The notes: generated by a model from the sequence alone, not told the origin. 64,000 nt of DNA from Sclerotinia nivalis (GCA_029531795.1 JAPEIS010000010.1:62001-126000), one strand, 5' to 3'; counted from the stretch's first letter, positions 24,138 through 36,930 are shown. Numbers and translations are program-made.

Positions 24138-24285
24138 TATTATAAATTCATCTCCCTTTATTTACACATAATCATATATACCTTAAGTATACATGTATAT
24201 ATTCACTTCTATATAGTTAAATCATCTCCTTGACCTTCTTCCTCTCCTTATAATACAATTATAGATCAACCCTATATATACCTTT
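24138..24285 (+). repeat. A1 3' LTR, truncated by B2
   Basis: Starts TATTATAAATTCATC after a degraded polypurine tract. It aligns to the A LTR for about 148 bp, then stops about 15 bp short of the LTR end where the B2 LTR (TATCACGG) begins. Much more AT-drifted than its 5' partner. Confidence 0.75.
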
Positions 24286-25649
24286 TATCACGGAGGCAAC
24301 AGACAGAATAACAGGAATCACTTTTATTAATAAGATATAGCTCGAAAAGCTATATTTTTATAGAAGAAACGGTTCCTTAAATATATTTATGTATAATGTT
24401 AGCCCCAACCAGGACTAGTCTATACTTATTTGAGATCCGACTTCTATAGATCGGAATCCGAATGGTCTTTGTATATCATATACAGGGACTCCGTGATAAT
24501 ATCCCCCTTCTTAGAGTCGAGCTCCATTAAAACGACTAAAAGGACCAGGTTTATTTAAATAACGATGATAATAATTACAGATCAGTTCTTGAGCATTCTT
24601 TAAATACTCCGTAGACTCTTCAATAGATGTATTATAATTTACCTATCGGACAATATACTTTAGATAGGGGTTATTACAGTTTTAATGTTTCCATTGAGAA
24701 TCTAGGATTTCCTTTATATCGAATTGTTCAATGCTTTTAATTTTGATAGAAGAAAAAAATAGATTATATTAATCGAAAATAGAATTATTATTAACGGAAT
24801 ATAACAAATTAATATAAAAGATTGGATGATTTTTTATAAAGACAGGAAGCTTTAGTTTATAAGTGTATGAGTTTATAGCTTTTAGGATTCGGAAGGGATT
24901 TAAGTTCTTCCAATCTAGCTTCTTTTGAGGATAAAAAGTTTGGATATTTTTAATATTAAATCAAATTAAATCTCCAGGTTGATATTGATGAGTAGGTGAA
25001 TGACGGGAATCGGTATTCTTCGAATAATGGGCTTAATTAATGATCAATTCGGTTTTTAGATGATCAATGATCGATTTCATCTTTTTGACGAATTTTTTAG
25101 CATTCAGGATTCCAAAGCGATCGAAGAATATAGTAAATTCGAAATCCATTCGAGAATGGAAACTATAATTGATAAAGAACAATAATAGACGAAAGTTTTC
25201 GAATCAAATAAAATTAATCAAGAATTTGATAATCGATAATTATTCAGACCAATCGTTTTACAAGTAAGATATATACAAATGAAGATATTATTCGAATATT
25301 GTATTCGTTTTCTTTGTTTGTTCATCGGTTTCAAAATGATAAATTATCGATAGTTTCGAAATAGTATTTAGTTATTTATAAATATGCTTTTAGAAATTAG
25401 AAATAAATTGAACTTTACGATCGAATATAATGATCTACGATAAATTGTAAAGCTTTTATATATGCTTTAGGAACAAATAAAAGATTTCTTTGAAATTATA
25501 GATTTCTTAGTAAAGTAGAAAATGCTTTATTTTAATTAATCGATCGATTATAATAAATATCGTATTATATTCAAAGCTTTTCGAAAAATAGATAATGAAA
25601 TCGATTGAGATATCTCTTTAGATTTATTATAGAATCGAAAGAGAATATA
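24286..25649 (-). mobile_element. B2: 3' part of a Ty3/Gypsy element related to B1, inserted in the A1 3' LTR
   Basis: The LTR is at 24286-24498 (TATCACGGAGGC to CTCCGTGATA, 213 bp). It is followed by minus-strand internal sequence (24499 to about 25649) colinear with 12744-13900 of B1, that is the integrase C-terminal region. It stops at the C LTR (25650), so the rest of B2 lies elsewhere or is lost. The first half of the LTR matches B1; the other half does not. Confidence 0.75.
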
Positions 25650-26424
25650 TATTATGGTGGTGGTAGGGTGCTTTAAGATATAATGATATTCTACGAAGAA
25701 GGAAGAAGGTGCTAGAAAGAGCGCCGATTATATAGAGAATGGATACCTTAAGCAATCATGCAGATTAGCTAGGAATGGGTTACGAATCTGTAACAATACT
25801 CCTTTTCTTAAAGTCTAGTTTGTCCTTAAACTATTGATAAAACTTTTTTGAAAAACAATTGTTCAAGCAAAATCTTATCCAGACGCCTCAAATTCCTGAG
25901 TTGTGAAATCATCTTTCAAATTTTAAAATTGTTTTAAAATTTGAAATACTATTTTTTTGTTCAAGTAAACTATATTTTCTTTTTTGTTGATCGTTGTAAA
26001 GTTTTTGTAAGGGTTGGAATTGGTAATAGTATTGCAATATTTGGGTGATCCAAGATTTATGATGGTGATCCAGGTTTTTCGGGGTGTAAATGGTGGTAAT
26101 CGATTAGGGTTTTCTTATTGTTTTTTAGATCTGATATTGGTTATTAGGTTGATGTGTAATGTTTTTATTTGATTTGATAATGATAGCTATCTTTATTATA
26201 GTTATCAAGTATACTTTCAAATATTTATTTCTGAATTAATTTTTTCTTTTTGTTTTCTTTTTTAAGGATTCTGTTTTTTATGGTTTTCGATTCCGATTCG
26301 TTAATTAAAGTTTATCCTGAAAAATGAGGTTTTGAATATACTGGTTTTAGCAACGAATAATAAAATACTAAGAAAATTCGTATATTTTCTGGTAATTCAA
26401 TCAAGCAAACGTGTGGATAGATCT
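25650..26424 (-). mobile_element. C: 3' end of another chromodomain Gypsy element, with 146-bp LTR
   Basis: The LTR at 25650-25795 reads TATTATGGTGGTGG to ATCTGTAACA. A polypurine tract on the minus strand (AAGAAAAGGAGTAT) directly follows at 25796-25810. Internal minus sequence to 26424 encodes a decayed chromodomain tail (IDYHHLHPEKPGSPS near 26060-26110). The family is distantly similar to A in this region but the LTR differs. It ends abruptly at the A2 5' LTR. Confidence 0.7.
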
Positions 26425-26587
26425 TGTTACAGGTTCATCTCCCTTCACCTGCACGTGATCATGTGTGCCTTAGGCACACATGCATACACTCACTTCTATA
26501 TAGTCAGATCACCTCCTTGACCTTCTTCTCCTCCTCGTAGTACAACAATAGATCAAATCTATACATACCTTTTCCCTCACCGTGATA
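26425..26587 (+). repeat. A2 5' LTR (163 bp)
   Basis: TGTTACAGGTTCATC to CACCGTGATA. It includes the palindrome TGTGTGCCTTAGGCACACA and the TATATAG box. Well preserved. Confidence 0.92.
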
Positions 26588-28600
26588 ATTTGTATTATCT
26601 TTTCAAAGGCTCCGTCATTTTACAAAGTGATTTAATCTTGCCAAATCATTTGCAGACTTCTGTATCTGTTTTCGATTGCTTTTGCACTGTCGTAACTTGT
26701 TTGCTTTTGTACGATCGTGTTTCTTATTTGCTTTTGTACAACTTTTGATCCCTGATTGCTTTTGTACGATTGTATTTATTCGTAGGCTTCTATATTTGTT
26801 TTTGATTGCTTTTGTACAATTACAAATTCCCTATTGATTACTTTATACAATTGTAATTCTTTTTACAATAGCTTCCGATTCTACATTCGTTGGTAATACA
26901 ACTTTTATTTCTATCGAAGGAATTCATATCGAAATCCAACGAGTCTTCGGTTAATGATCTACTATTATACAAATCCTAACAGAATTGGATACTTTAGTGA
27001 TACCAAACTTTGTTACCGATTCTAACGAACAAACTATTTATTTGAATTATGTTTTCTTTGTTATCAAAGATTGCTTTACTATTCAAGCTACTTATATCGT
27101 TATTCAAATAAATAAGATTAAGGAATTCAAAGTGGAAAATATCAAGCTTCTTTGCATTCTAACCGGCAAGTAAACTCAATTGGATATTGGTGGTATTGCC
27201 ATTAGTTAGAAACCGATTACTTTTTGTCAAACTTAAAAGGATCCGCTCGTTTTTAAAAACAAAAGATCTAATATTCTCGTCCAACAAAAGGACTATCAAT
27301 TCTGGAAGTTGGGTTTGCAATTCTGTTAGATAATCGATTTACAATTTTTTGTTTTCGAACAAAAGAAGATTAATTATATTATTAATCTTCTCAATAGTCA
27401 AACACAACAAAAGTATATTACAAATATTACCAGATTCGTTGATGATCCCATTTGCTTCGATTCTGCTGTTTCGTTTTTGGCCAAATTGAACAAATTATAT
27501 ATCTCTGTAGATATTGAAAGGAAAGCCTCACTCAAATTCGACAAACTTTCTATAGATCCAAAGAAATTCTTTTCGGTTTTCTTCTCTATATTATCTCATT
27601 TTGTTAACTCTTACTACAAATCTGATCGCGAGATTGTTAATACGATGAAACAAAAGATTATAGCCCCTTTTCGAACTTTGATCATTAGTGATTCGAACTC
27701 TTGTACAATCGATGATATTGATGATTAACAAAAGAAATTCTCTACTTGGAATCAGAATCTTCATAATACTGAATATTATAATAAAAATTCTGGTAAAACA
27801 TCTATTGCTGATAATGATTTTATAGACTTCAATACAATAAAACAAAAAGGATAACAAAAAAAGGATTCGCAAAATAAAAAAAAGAAATTTAATTTTACAG
27901 TTTCTTACAATTGTTATGATAGGATTGATCACCTTCAGATTGATTATTATATTATTTATAATATCAATAGTAATCTTCTTTCTGGCAAATAAACTCCCAT
28001 TAATATTTTTTCCAATTATAATACTATTGCCTCAACTAATCCGGCCCTCGATCAATACATTGCCATTCTGGTTTTTCGAGGCGTTAATAGGTTTAATAAT
28101 AATCGTAATGGATTTTGAGAAGGATATACTGGTAATGGAATACAAAGTTAATAGTATTTGAATCAAGTACAATAGCAAAGCTATATCGAACCAGAGAAGG
28201 TTGTCTTTATATCTAATTCAATTAAGGAAAGTCCTGAACAAAGAAAAGATTAACCTTTACGAAAAATCGCTTGTAAAGGAATACTAAAGGTAAGAAGGTA
28301 AATCAAGGAATGAATAAAAATAAGCTATTGCAATTTAACTTTATAAATAGCAAATCTTTATTCGTTAAAATTATTATGTTCCTTGTATATAAAAATCCCT
28401 TTACTGTTATAAATCTCATTAATAATGAATACTCTAAAAAAGCCTTTGCTGATCATTCTTTTGCTTCTAAATACAATATTGAAATACAACTTTTATCTCA
28501 CCCTCACGAACTCCGACTTACCGATAGAAAGATCGCCAATAGAATTACAGAATATTTTGTAATGGAAATCGCTATAAAGGATTATTATAAGTATTGATCC
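26588..28600 (+). pseudogene. A2 gag and protease remnant
   Basis: Open pieces at 26985-27173 (TIYLNYVFFVIKDCFTIQAT), 27477-27728 (LYISVDIERKASLKFDKLS) and 28310-28597. The zinc knuckle near 27895-27950 reads SYNCYDRIDHLQIDYY. The A3 copy keeps CNCCNRIGYFQIDC there, so a CCHC knuckle was the ancestral state. The protease-like segment LINNEYSKKAFADHSF (28400-28470) corresponds to LIDSGYFREVFADCSF in A3, locating the catalytic DSG. Confidence 0.78.
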
Positions 28601-29599
28601 TTTTATATTATTCAATTTTCATCAAAAACACTATTAATCTTTAGTTTACTATAATTACAACATTACAATCCTATTATCAACTAAATAGAGATAAATTTAA
28701 TATTCTCTTCAAACTATTATACTTTCAATTACTTAATACATCATAATTCAAAACCAGTTATTATACCAACGATCCTATCTCTAATCAAAAAACAAAAAAA
28801 TCTAGCAAAAATTATTTCACAACAAATTATTAATACTATCGAATCTTTAAATAAATTCCTTACCGATCCTAATATAAAAGCTAAATATATAGTTTATAAA
28901 TACTGCTCTCTATATATCAAGGATTATTCAAAAGACAATATCGATTATTCATTTATTCAAACACTTTCTACTTTTAAAAGAACTTCTTATAAAAAACCTT
29001 TTATTGAAGAAATACTAAATAAAGATTATATATCACAATCTAACGATTCTTCTATTGACCTCGAATTTCAACAAGATTTAACATCTAATATAAATTATTA
29101 TCGAACAAAGCATTACAGAAAACCAAATAATCAAATACAAATGATTCCCAATTATCTATATTCAAAATCGATCTTAAAGATTACAAATCGATATCGATTT
29201 ATTTATAATCCAAAAAACCGTTTGCCTTTATTTTCTATTGGGGAACTCCCTATACCTATTTACAAAGATACAAACCCAAATATAAATAATATTCGTTGAT
29301 TGTAAGCTTTTAGCTTTGTTTCGTTTTATCAACAAAATAACGTTTAGGCTATCCGATTAATATAAGATGAATTGAATACTATACAGAAAACTGTTGAGCA
29401 AGATCATCTACGACAAGCTATATTGTCCTCGACACTCACAGAAGGGGATTTTCGATCGATTTTATAAAGACAAAACAATATAACAAAGATACTCTCTAGA
29501 ACCCTATTGTAACTTTATAATTTTATATACGATTGTTATAAGTCGCTCTATTTGCGAAAGGTCTCTAAGACTGATATCGATAAATTTTTAATCAGCAAA

Positions 29600-32500
29600 T
29601 TTCCCTTTAGTAACGATCAAATACAATAAAGGCTTTCTATATAATTACAAGACAAACTTTCTGCTTTCCTTTTATATTATACAAATAAGTTATTGCTTTA
29701 TCGAATCTGGAATTACAAAATTGAGTTGATATTTGGTAAAAAGTTATCTTATTTCAAAAACTGTCTTTTATTGTTAATAAAGTTGATAATAGTGTACAAA
29801 TGATTTGATGATAATCTTTTCAAAGAGTTTATTCGGGAATCGAGATTGCAGTATACTTCTTCTTTGCTATTGGTTGCCAAACCGGGAAGGAGGGTCTGTA
29901 TTTGTTAAGATTATCGAGGATTAAATAATGTTATTATAAAGAATCGTTATCCATTATTTATCGTTTATGAAACACTGGATGTTTTTTGTAATGTAAAAAT
30001 TTATATTAAGTTTGATATCATTGCAATATTCAACAAATTGCGAATTGCTGAAGGGGATGAATAGAAAATTATATTTATTATTCGTTTTGATCTTTTTAAA
30101 TCTTTGGTTATATTTTTCGATCTTTGTAATGTATTTATATCGTTCTAATATTATATCAATTATATATTTTTCGATAAGTTGGACAAGTATTGTACTATAT
30201 ATCTCGATGATGTTCTAATCTACTTCGATAATCCTATAGAGTATAAAAAGTATGTCCATCAAGTAGTTCAAAAATTAATGGATATTGAATTACAAATTGA
30301 TATTAACAAATACAAATTCGAAATTATAAAGACAAAGTATTTAGGTTTTATTATTACAATTGAAGGCATCGAAATGGATCAAGAAAAGATTACAACTATT
30401 ATATTTTGGGAATTGCCTTTATATATAAAGGATTTATAACGATTTCTCGATTTCGTTAATTTCTATCAACGTTTTATAAAAGATTTTTCAAAGATTTATC
30501 GTTCTCTCATCGATCTTTTGTGGAAGAATATTATATAAGATTGAACTGCAGATCATACAAAGGCTTTTGATACTTTAAAAAGAACTTTTACAATAGTACC
30601 GGTTTTGGTATACTTTGATTATAAATGGAAAACTGTTTTGGAAATCGATGCTTTTGATTGGGCTTTAAAAGGAATTCTTTTGTAATATAATAATGATAAT
30701 GTTTTATGTCTAGTTGTTTATTTTTCATTTAAGTATATAGTAACGGAATGTAATTATGAGATCTATGATAAAGAATTATTCGTTATTATCAAGGTAATGG
30801 AAGAATAATGTTTAGAGTTTTAAAACTCACAAGAGAAATTCGAGATTCTTATTGATTATAAGAATCTCGAATATTTTATGATTATAAAAGCTTTCAATCA
30901 ATGGCAAATGCGATGGTTTGAATTTCTGTTTCAATATAATTTCTGTATAGTTTATCGATTAGGAAACAAAGCTATTCGATTAAATGTATTAAGTAGAAAA
31001 CATGAAGATCGATTGTATTGCTTTGATTCAAACGATAAGCGTCTAAAGAATCGAGAATACATTGTTCTCCCTTAGAACCGTTTTGACGATGACCTTTATA
31101 AGAATTTGATTGGGTATATCAATTTAGCATCAATGAAGACAATAATATCATTTCACAACCAACCAATTGATACCTTAATCGATACAATGTATACTAGATC
31201 TGATATTGCAAATCAATTTATCTTTATTCTTAACGATTTATCGATGATTAAATAGCCAAAAGAGCATTATAAAACCCTTCAGATCGTTATACAAGATTAT
31301 TCGATCCAAAATAATAGAATTTACTATCGGAATAAGATTTGGGTTTTACCAAACGATAAATTCAAACTTTAAATTATCTATCGAATTCATTCTTCTGATT
31401 CTGTTGACTATTCTAATCGAACTAAAACGATCGATTTTGTTTTTTATATATACTGATGGTCTAATATACATTTGGAGATTGTATTCTATATAAAGACCTA
31501 CGAACTTTGTACTTGCACCAAATCGTTCAAATCGACGCCTCCCGGATTTTTGAAACCGCTGTCTGTCCCTTTTCGTATATGGTCTGATATCTCAATCGAT
31601 TATATTACATTGCTTCCGGATTGCACTCGTTATAATTCTATCTATAAATATATCTTGATAGTAATCTGCAGACTAACCAAAATGAAATATTTCATCGATA
31701 TATGTATGCTAACGATAGAGGAGCTAATCGATGTTTTTATTAATTGCATCTATATACTTTATGGATTTCTAGATAATATTATTTCCGATCAAGAAATACA
31801 ATTCGTATTAGGGTTTTGATTACAATTCTCGAAGCGGTTGGGAATTACTTTAAAACATTTTTTAGCTTTTCATCTTCAAACAGATAATCAAATTGAATAT
31901 ATTAATTTGGTTCTGAAACAGTATTTATAAGCTTTTATTAATTATCATTAAAATGATTAATTGGATTAGTTACCTTTAGTTGAATTTGCATTTAATAATT
32001 TAATCTCTGAAACAACTAATTGCTTGTTTTTCTTTACCAATTATAGCTTTAATTTATATTTAGGTATTGAATCTAGTAAACCTTGTTTATCAAATATAAT
32101 TCTAGTATAAAAATAGGAATTCTTTAAAGGTAATAAGATTGTAGATTATATAGAATGTATCTTAGAGCAATTTTGTGTTTTTGTATAGTAAACAATTGCT
32201 ACTTATAAGGATTATATTAATCATTACTGCTTTGATTCATTTTGTTATACAGTTGATCAGAAAGTCTTTGTTAATATTAAGAATATGAAGACTTTGTATA
32301 AAGCAAAAAAGCTAGATGATAAATAAATCAGCTTTTACAAGATTATCAAAATTTATCTTTGTACTTGTTTTGTTTAATTATCTAAGAATGTTAAAATCTT
32401 CTCTGTTTTCCATTATTCTCTTTTACTTCCAGCTTATACTAATCCTTACTTTTCAGTTCAAGTAACGATTAACGAATCAGAATCCCTGACTATACGGAAT

Positions 32501-32700
32501 AGAATTTTGAAGCGGAACGATGATGAAAATAAGTTTATTCAGAAATGAATATTTGAAGGAGTTCTAGATAATCACGATGAGAATAGCCATCATTATTTAA
32601 TCAAATGGAAACATTATATATCAATTTGATAACCAGTTAATGATTTAAAGAATAACGAGAAAGTTTTTATCGAATATCATCGCCTTCATTTAAAGAAACC
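29600..32700 (+). pseudogene. A2 pol remnant: RT, RNase H, integrase, chromodomain
   Basis: RT: CTIYLDDVLIYFDN at about 30195 retains the YLDD catalytic box, followed by the thumb KYLGFIITIEGIEMDQEK. RNase H ends with DYKNLEYFMIIKAFNQWQM (about 30860-30910) and NKAIRLNVLSRKHEDR. Integrase 31472-31819: RIWSDISIDYITLLPD carries the first catalytic Asp, and IISDQEIQFV the second (SDRGTQF with RIP changes). The chromodomain near 32540-32700 includes HHYLIKWKHYIS-type and IEYHRLHLKKPE-type blocks. Roughly a dozen stops, mostly TAG/TAA at ancestral Gln or Trp. Confidence 0.87.
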
Positions 32701-33011
32701 AGAGTCGTTAGTTTGGGTTCTAAAGCACCCCGATACTATTATATTGCAACCGGAACCACAGAATTTGCAATCGGAGTCATATAGCGCGATTGCTACACTT
32801 ACTTTACGAAAATCTATTCGCATCAAGATTGTTCGCTTCGTCTAAAGGTATATTATATATTATAAAAATAAGGGATATAACATTATTAAAGGATATCATA
32901 CGTTTTTTGTTCAAGAATCTAATTGAGGAAAGAGATCTGTATTTTTTCTTTATTTTTCTTTATTTTTTAATACTTATTTGGAATCAAATGGGTTTCTTAA
33001 GGAAGGGGTAC

Positions 33012-33174
33012 TATTACGGGTTCATCTCCCTTCACCTGTACGTGATCATATATGCCTTAGGCACACATGCATACACTCACTTCTATATAGTCAGATCACC
33101 TCCTTGACCTTCTTCTCCTCCTCGTAGTACAACAATAGATCAAACCTACACATACCTTTTCCCTCACCGTGATA
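33012..33174 (+). repeat. A2 3' LTR (163 bp)
   Basis: TATTACGGGTTCATC to CACCGTGATA, immediately after the polypurine tract. Slightly more mutated than the 5' LTR (tatatgcc for tgtgtgcc). Confidence 0.92.
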
Positions 33175-34629
33175 TATACAATAATATATACTTGATTGCT
33201 CTTCCAATAGATTATAAACTCTATATAGATGTATATATAGAGACTTGCTTATTATAATACGATATCATATCATATTCTTCTTCAGAATGCATTATTTATA
33301 CAAAAATCAACAATGGCGTTTTCCAATCCAACTTTTGAATCTATTACGGTCTTTACGAAATGAGACAGTATTGTTGTTTTCAATGGAGATAATTGGAGCG
33401 AATTCAAGGAATCCTGTTTGCTTGTATTTGGTGTAGCTGAAGCTATCGATATTATCAACAATATTGAAAATCAATCAGATTCTTTCGATCCAGATTATTC
33501 TGATATTTTATTTTATGATTATAAGAAAAGAAAAGGTTATACAATTGTTATATTCAATTCTGGAGTAAATGCAATTTATTGTTTAAGTTTTGTTAAGTAT
33601 ATTGATAATCTCGATATTACTTTTATATAGGAAACTCTTAAATCATATAATAATAATATTCATTCTTATTTCGTTGCTGAAATTCGTTATCAATTTCTAT
33701 TCGAAACTTTCGATCTCAAAACTCAAACTCTTCGAAATTTTGTTGAACGTTTTTTTCATTATCAATAACAAATTTCTAATAGTATATGATTAATCAGTTA
33801 TAAAGAGATTTATATTCAGTTTATAAATAAGATTCCCGAAATAGAAGATTGGCAAGTAATAAAGATATTCGTTCTTAATGTTGATCAGAATCTTCATCAA
33901 GCAATGATGATCTTCAATGTTTGTGAGAAATCAATTATTGTTATAATAGTTTATGCTGATAATAATCATTTTAATACAAAGGGAAACAATCGAGATCAAG
34001 GAGGATGAGGTGTTTTTCGAGGTAGCAGAGATAAAGGCGGTAGTCGAGGATATAGTGGAAACGATTGTAGCAAATGAAATCGAAGTAATAATTGTAAAGA
34101 TTATATATTAAATGGAGGAATTGCAAAGGATCAATATCGATTTTATTATAAATATAGTTATTATCAAAAAGATTGCTGTACTCTAGTAAAAATCAAAGCA
34201 TTTGTTAGAAAAGGCAAAAAAGGGAAGAATGATGATGATGATGATGAAGAAGTTGAGGCTCAAATGATTGAAGGAGATCAATACAATAGTATTATTTATT
34301 CAGGGTCTGTTATATATATGATTGATTCAAATACAGATTGGATATTTGATTCAGAAGCTATTCAATATTTCATTGATCAAATCGATAATCTTGAATATAT
34401 TTAATATTAATCGATCCCAAGGAATATGAAGATTACAAATAATATCTATATTAAAAGTATTGCATTTGGGAAAACCAGAATCGGCAATTTCGAATTCATA
34501 GATATTTAGTTTGTATCAAAATTCAAAAATATATAACTAATATTTGTCAAATTCCTTATATTGATAAAATGTAAAATCATTTTTGAAGGAGATTCAGTTT
34601 TTTGTTAAAAATTCGAACAACTTCAATTC
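33175..34629 (+). pseudogene. Ty1/Copia element, 5' part: gag and protease
   Basis: Gag starts at ATG 33313 (MAFSNPTFESI), with a frameshift and then NWSEFKESCLLVFGVAEAID. A zinc knuckle near 34130-34180 reads YRFYYKYSYYQKDC, and the aspartic-protease start near 34338-34376 reads WIFDSEAIQYFID (the usual WxxDSGAxxH, Gly to Glu). A basic Arg/Gly-rich patch lies between (33990-34080), and an acidic Asp/Glu run at about 34230-34250. The sequence breaks at 34629 at the A3 LTR and resumes at 62081. No 5' Copia LTR is present: the left edge abuts the A2 3' LTR. Confidence 0.85.
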
Positions 34630-34792
34630 TATCACGGTAAGGGAAAAGGTATGTGTAGGTTTGATCTATTGTTGTACTACGAGGAGGAGAAGAAGATCAA
34701 GGAAATGACCTGACTATATAGAAATGAGTATATATATATATGCCTAAAGCATACATAATCATATACAGATAAAGGGAGATGAACCCGTAACA
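34630..34792 (-). repeat. A3 3' LTR (163 bp)
   Basis: Plus-strand ends TATCACGGTAAGGG and GAACCCGTAACA. More RIP-mutated (gcctaaagcatacataatcat) than the 5' LTR. Confidence 0.92.
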
Positions 34793-35085
34793 GTACCCCC
34801 TCCTCAAAAAACCTATTTGACCCTAAATGAGCATTAAAAAATAAAGAAAAATAAAGAAAAAATACAGATCTCTTTCCTCAATTAGATCTTTGAACAAAAA
34901 AACATATGATATCCTCTAATAATATTATATCCCTTATTATTATAATATATAATATACTTTTAGACGAAATGAACAATCTTAATGCAAATAGATCTTTGTA
35001 GAGTGGGTATAGCAATCGCGCTATATAACTCCGATTGCAAATTCTGTAATTCCGATTGCAATATAATAGCGTCGGGGTGCTTTAG
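34793..35085 (-). other. A3 3' untranslated end next to its LTR
   Basis: Colinear with the reverse of 32720-33011 of A2 (polypurine tract and 3' non-coding sequence). Ends at tttag, the target duplicated by the solo D LTR. Confidence 0.8.
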
Positions 35086-35299
35086 TGTTACGCCGCTACA
35101 ATCATTTATCACTAAGAAGTGATCAAGGGACTTATAGAAAGGCCGTGGTGATTTCTACTAAAGATCAAACAGGGGCTTGGTGAGAATGAAAATATAACGA
35201 TTGTATTGTATGGTAACTATAGTGTTTAAATTAATGATTGTTCTTGAGTACGAAGCTCTACAAATAAAGGAATCCATCCTGCTTATATAGACCTTCGTA

Positions 35300-35375
35300 T
35301 TTGGGAGCCCTAGGAGCCCTTGAAGCTTCAATGCTCCAGGAGCGTCGGGAGCCTTCGAAGCTCCAATGCTCCATC
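35300..35375. repeat. 35-bp subrepeats in D LTR (about 2 units)
   Basis: Units around GGAGCNTTCGAAGCTCC, each a near-palindrome. The equivalents at 48621-48725 have three units and at 56706-56840 four. They are GC-rich and little mutated. Confidence 0.8.
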
Positions 35376-35429
35376 ACATAATCTGATATTAATATGGTCT
35401 GTGCTCGTTTGTTTCTATATTCATACACA

Positions 35430-36930
35430 TTTTCGAAGAATTGAATTTTTCGAAAAACGCGTTTATTATCGCGTTTTATTGATCAATCGATCGTTCTTAT
35501 CATCTATAGGATTTAAAAACGAAACTTTTCAGCTCCGGCAGGTGCTGTACGGATGCGTTTCCGCCACCATACCTTTTGCTCCTTCGATCTTTTTTTTCTC
35601 CCAAACCCTTATTAATATAGTTAATATTGTTATTAATAGAGCAAATAAAGATCAATAGATTTTTAGTTTCATCGCTTTGTTATGGGATGATTATCTTAAT
35701 ATCGAAGCAGTTCGGGCTTTCCCTGCTCGATTTCGAAAATCTTTGATTGTGTTATGTACTGATATCTCTTTTACAGCAAACAAGCATTTCGATGCATTTA
35801 TCAATGGATCTCATCCTTCTCGATCTATCAAACCTTCTATCAAAACTTTTGCTAATCTCCTTGGCCTTGATATACAAACCTTTCAATCAGTACTTATATC
35901 TGAAATCGCTAAACTTATAAAAGGCTTTTCTACAATCCAATATCTCAAGGATTCTATTTATACTCAAAAGGCTGTGATTCCTTTATTACCAATTATACAA
36001 TCTACAAACCCAAAAACTGGGAACCGAATCAGATCTCAATCCAAAACTTAATTTCAAATCTCATACAAAACTGATACTCGCCTTTTTGTTCAAATTGGAT
36101 TCGATCATCTAACTCGAAAAGCTGGTTCTTTTGTTGTATTTAGTGTATTGAAAGGACAATTAGGAAACGATGCTAAACTTTTGAAAGAAGTTCAAGCAAT
36201 AAATACTGGGTTTGTATTATGTACGAATTCTTTAGCGAATTTAATAGTTTTAGAAAACCTTTCAAATATAATCGAAAAAGTATTCGAAACCTGCAAAATC
36301 GAACAACAATAATTATGGATTATATATCGATTGAATTATATTCTACGAATTGTTACAATTTTGGGAGATTCATAATAATTGATTATCGTTCTAATCGAAT
36401 CGGAAATTATATTCGATGTTATTAACGATAATATAGGATAATAAGTGATCCAAGCAATTGAATCTATATAAAGCAAAGAATCCGGATTGTATAATTCTAT
36501 TTGGTTTTTGAGTTTTCCAGTTTTGCAATATATAGTTCTTCCTAAGAACCTTCGGATTTTAGGAATTACAATTAATATTTTCCAAATTGTTTTCAAATTT
36601 AAGATAATTCAATGTACTCGATGCTTTCAATGGTATAATATTCGAGTTTGCTTTTGTTCAGAAAGATGCCGAATCTATGGTATAATCGAATATATAGAAA
36701 AGAATCATTCAACCCGATGCAATACAATCCATGCTTGTCCAGCGAGGTGTTTATATTGTGGAGGTTTTTATTTTGCAAATGATTTATATTGTTTTTTTTG
36801 TTTTACTAACAAAGGTTTCAAAAGCAAATCGGAAAAACAAGCTATCCAGAAAACCTCAAAAGAAGCTAGGGCTAGAGTTTGTGCTAATACAAAATGTTTT
36901 TGAATCCCAAAAGTCGATTCTTCTATAAAG
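35430..36930 (+). pseudogene. LINE copy 1 ORF1 (gag-like, zinc-knuckle protein)
   Basis: Reads FRRIEFFEKRVYYRVLLINR, FKNETFQLRQVLYGCVSATI and LWDDYLNIEAVRAFPARFRK (35677 on), with several stops between. The C-terminal part at about 36600-36800 holds a Cys/His series: CTRCFQWYNIRVC, then CSERC, HACPARCLYCGGFYFAND and CFFC. This is the multiple zinc-knuckle tail of ORF1 in Tad1/I-type LINEs, which bind their own RNA. The 5' end is uncertain; the frame is clear from about 35430. RIP stops and frameshifts make it non-functional. Confidence 0.75.

Larger units (their letters stand above)
11508..24285 (+). mobile_element. A1: Ty3/Gypsy chromodomain retrotransposon (family A), interrupted by B1 and a solo LTR
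   Basis: Plus-strand element: 5' LTR 11508-11669, gag start 11670-12501, then B1 (12507-18300), gag/protease 18306-20129, a solo LTR (20135-20297), and RT, RNase H, integrase and chromodomain 20303-24137. The 3' LTR (24138-24285) is cut short by B2. Colinear with A2 (26425-33174) and with the reverse of A3. Without its insertions it is about 6.8 kb; a 33-bp tandem duplication at 20715-20780 accounts for part of its excess over A2 (6750 bp). It is the most heavily RIP-mutated A copy and encodes nothing functional. Confidence 0.85.
26425..33174 (+). mobile_element. A2: full-length family A Ty3/Gypsy chromodomain retrotransposon
   Basis: 6750 bp with 163-bp LTRs (26425-26587 and 33012-33174). 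A polypurine tract (aaggaaggggtac) precedes the 3' LTR. All gag-pol domains are present in order but carry stops. The flanking 5-mers do not match (gatct left, tatac right), and the flanks belong to different elements (C left, Copia right), which suggests a recombination product. Confidence 0.9.

Noticed and set aside
33175..33312. Copia 5' LTR
   Set aside because: No repeat of this segment is visible in the window, and the element's 3' LTR lies outside, so an LTR cannot be shown.
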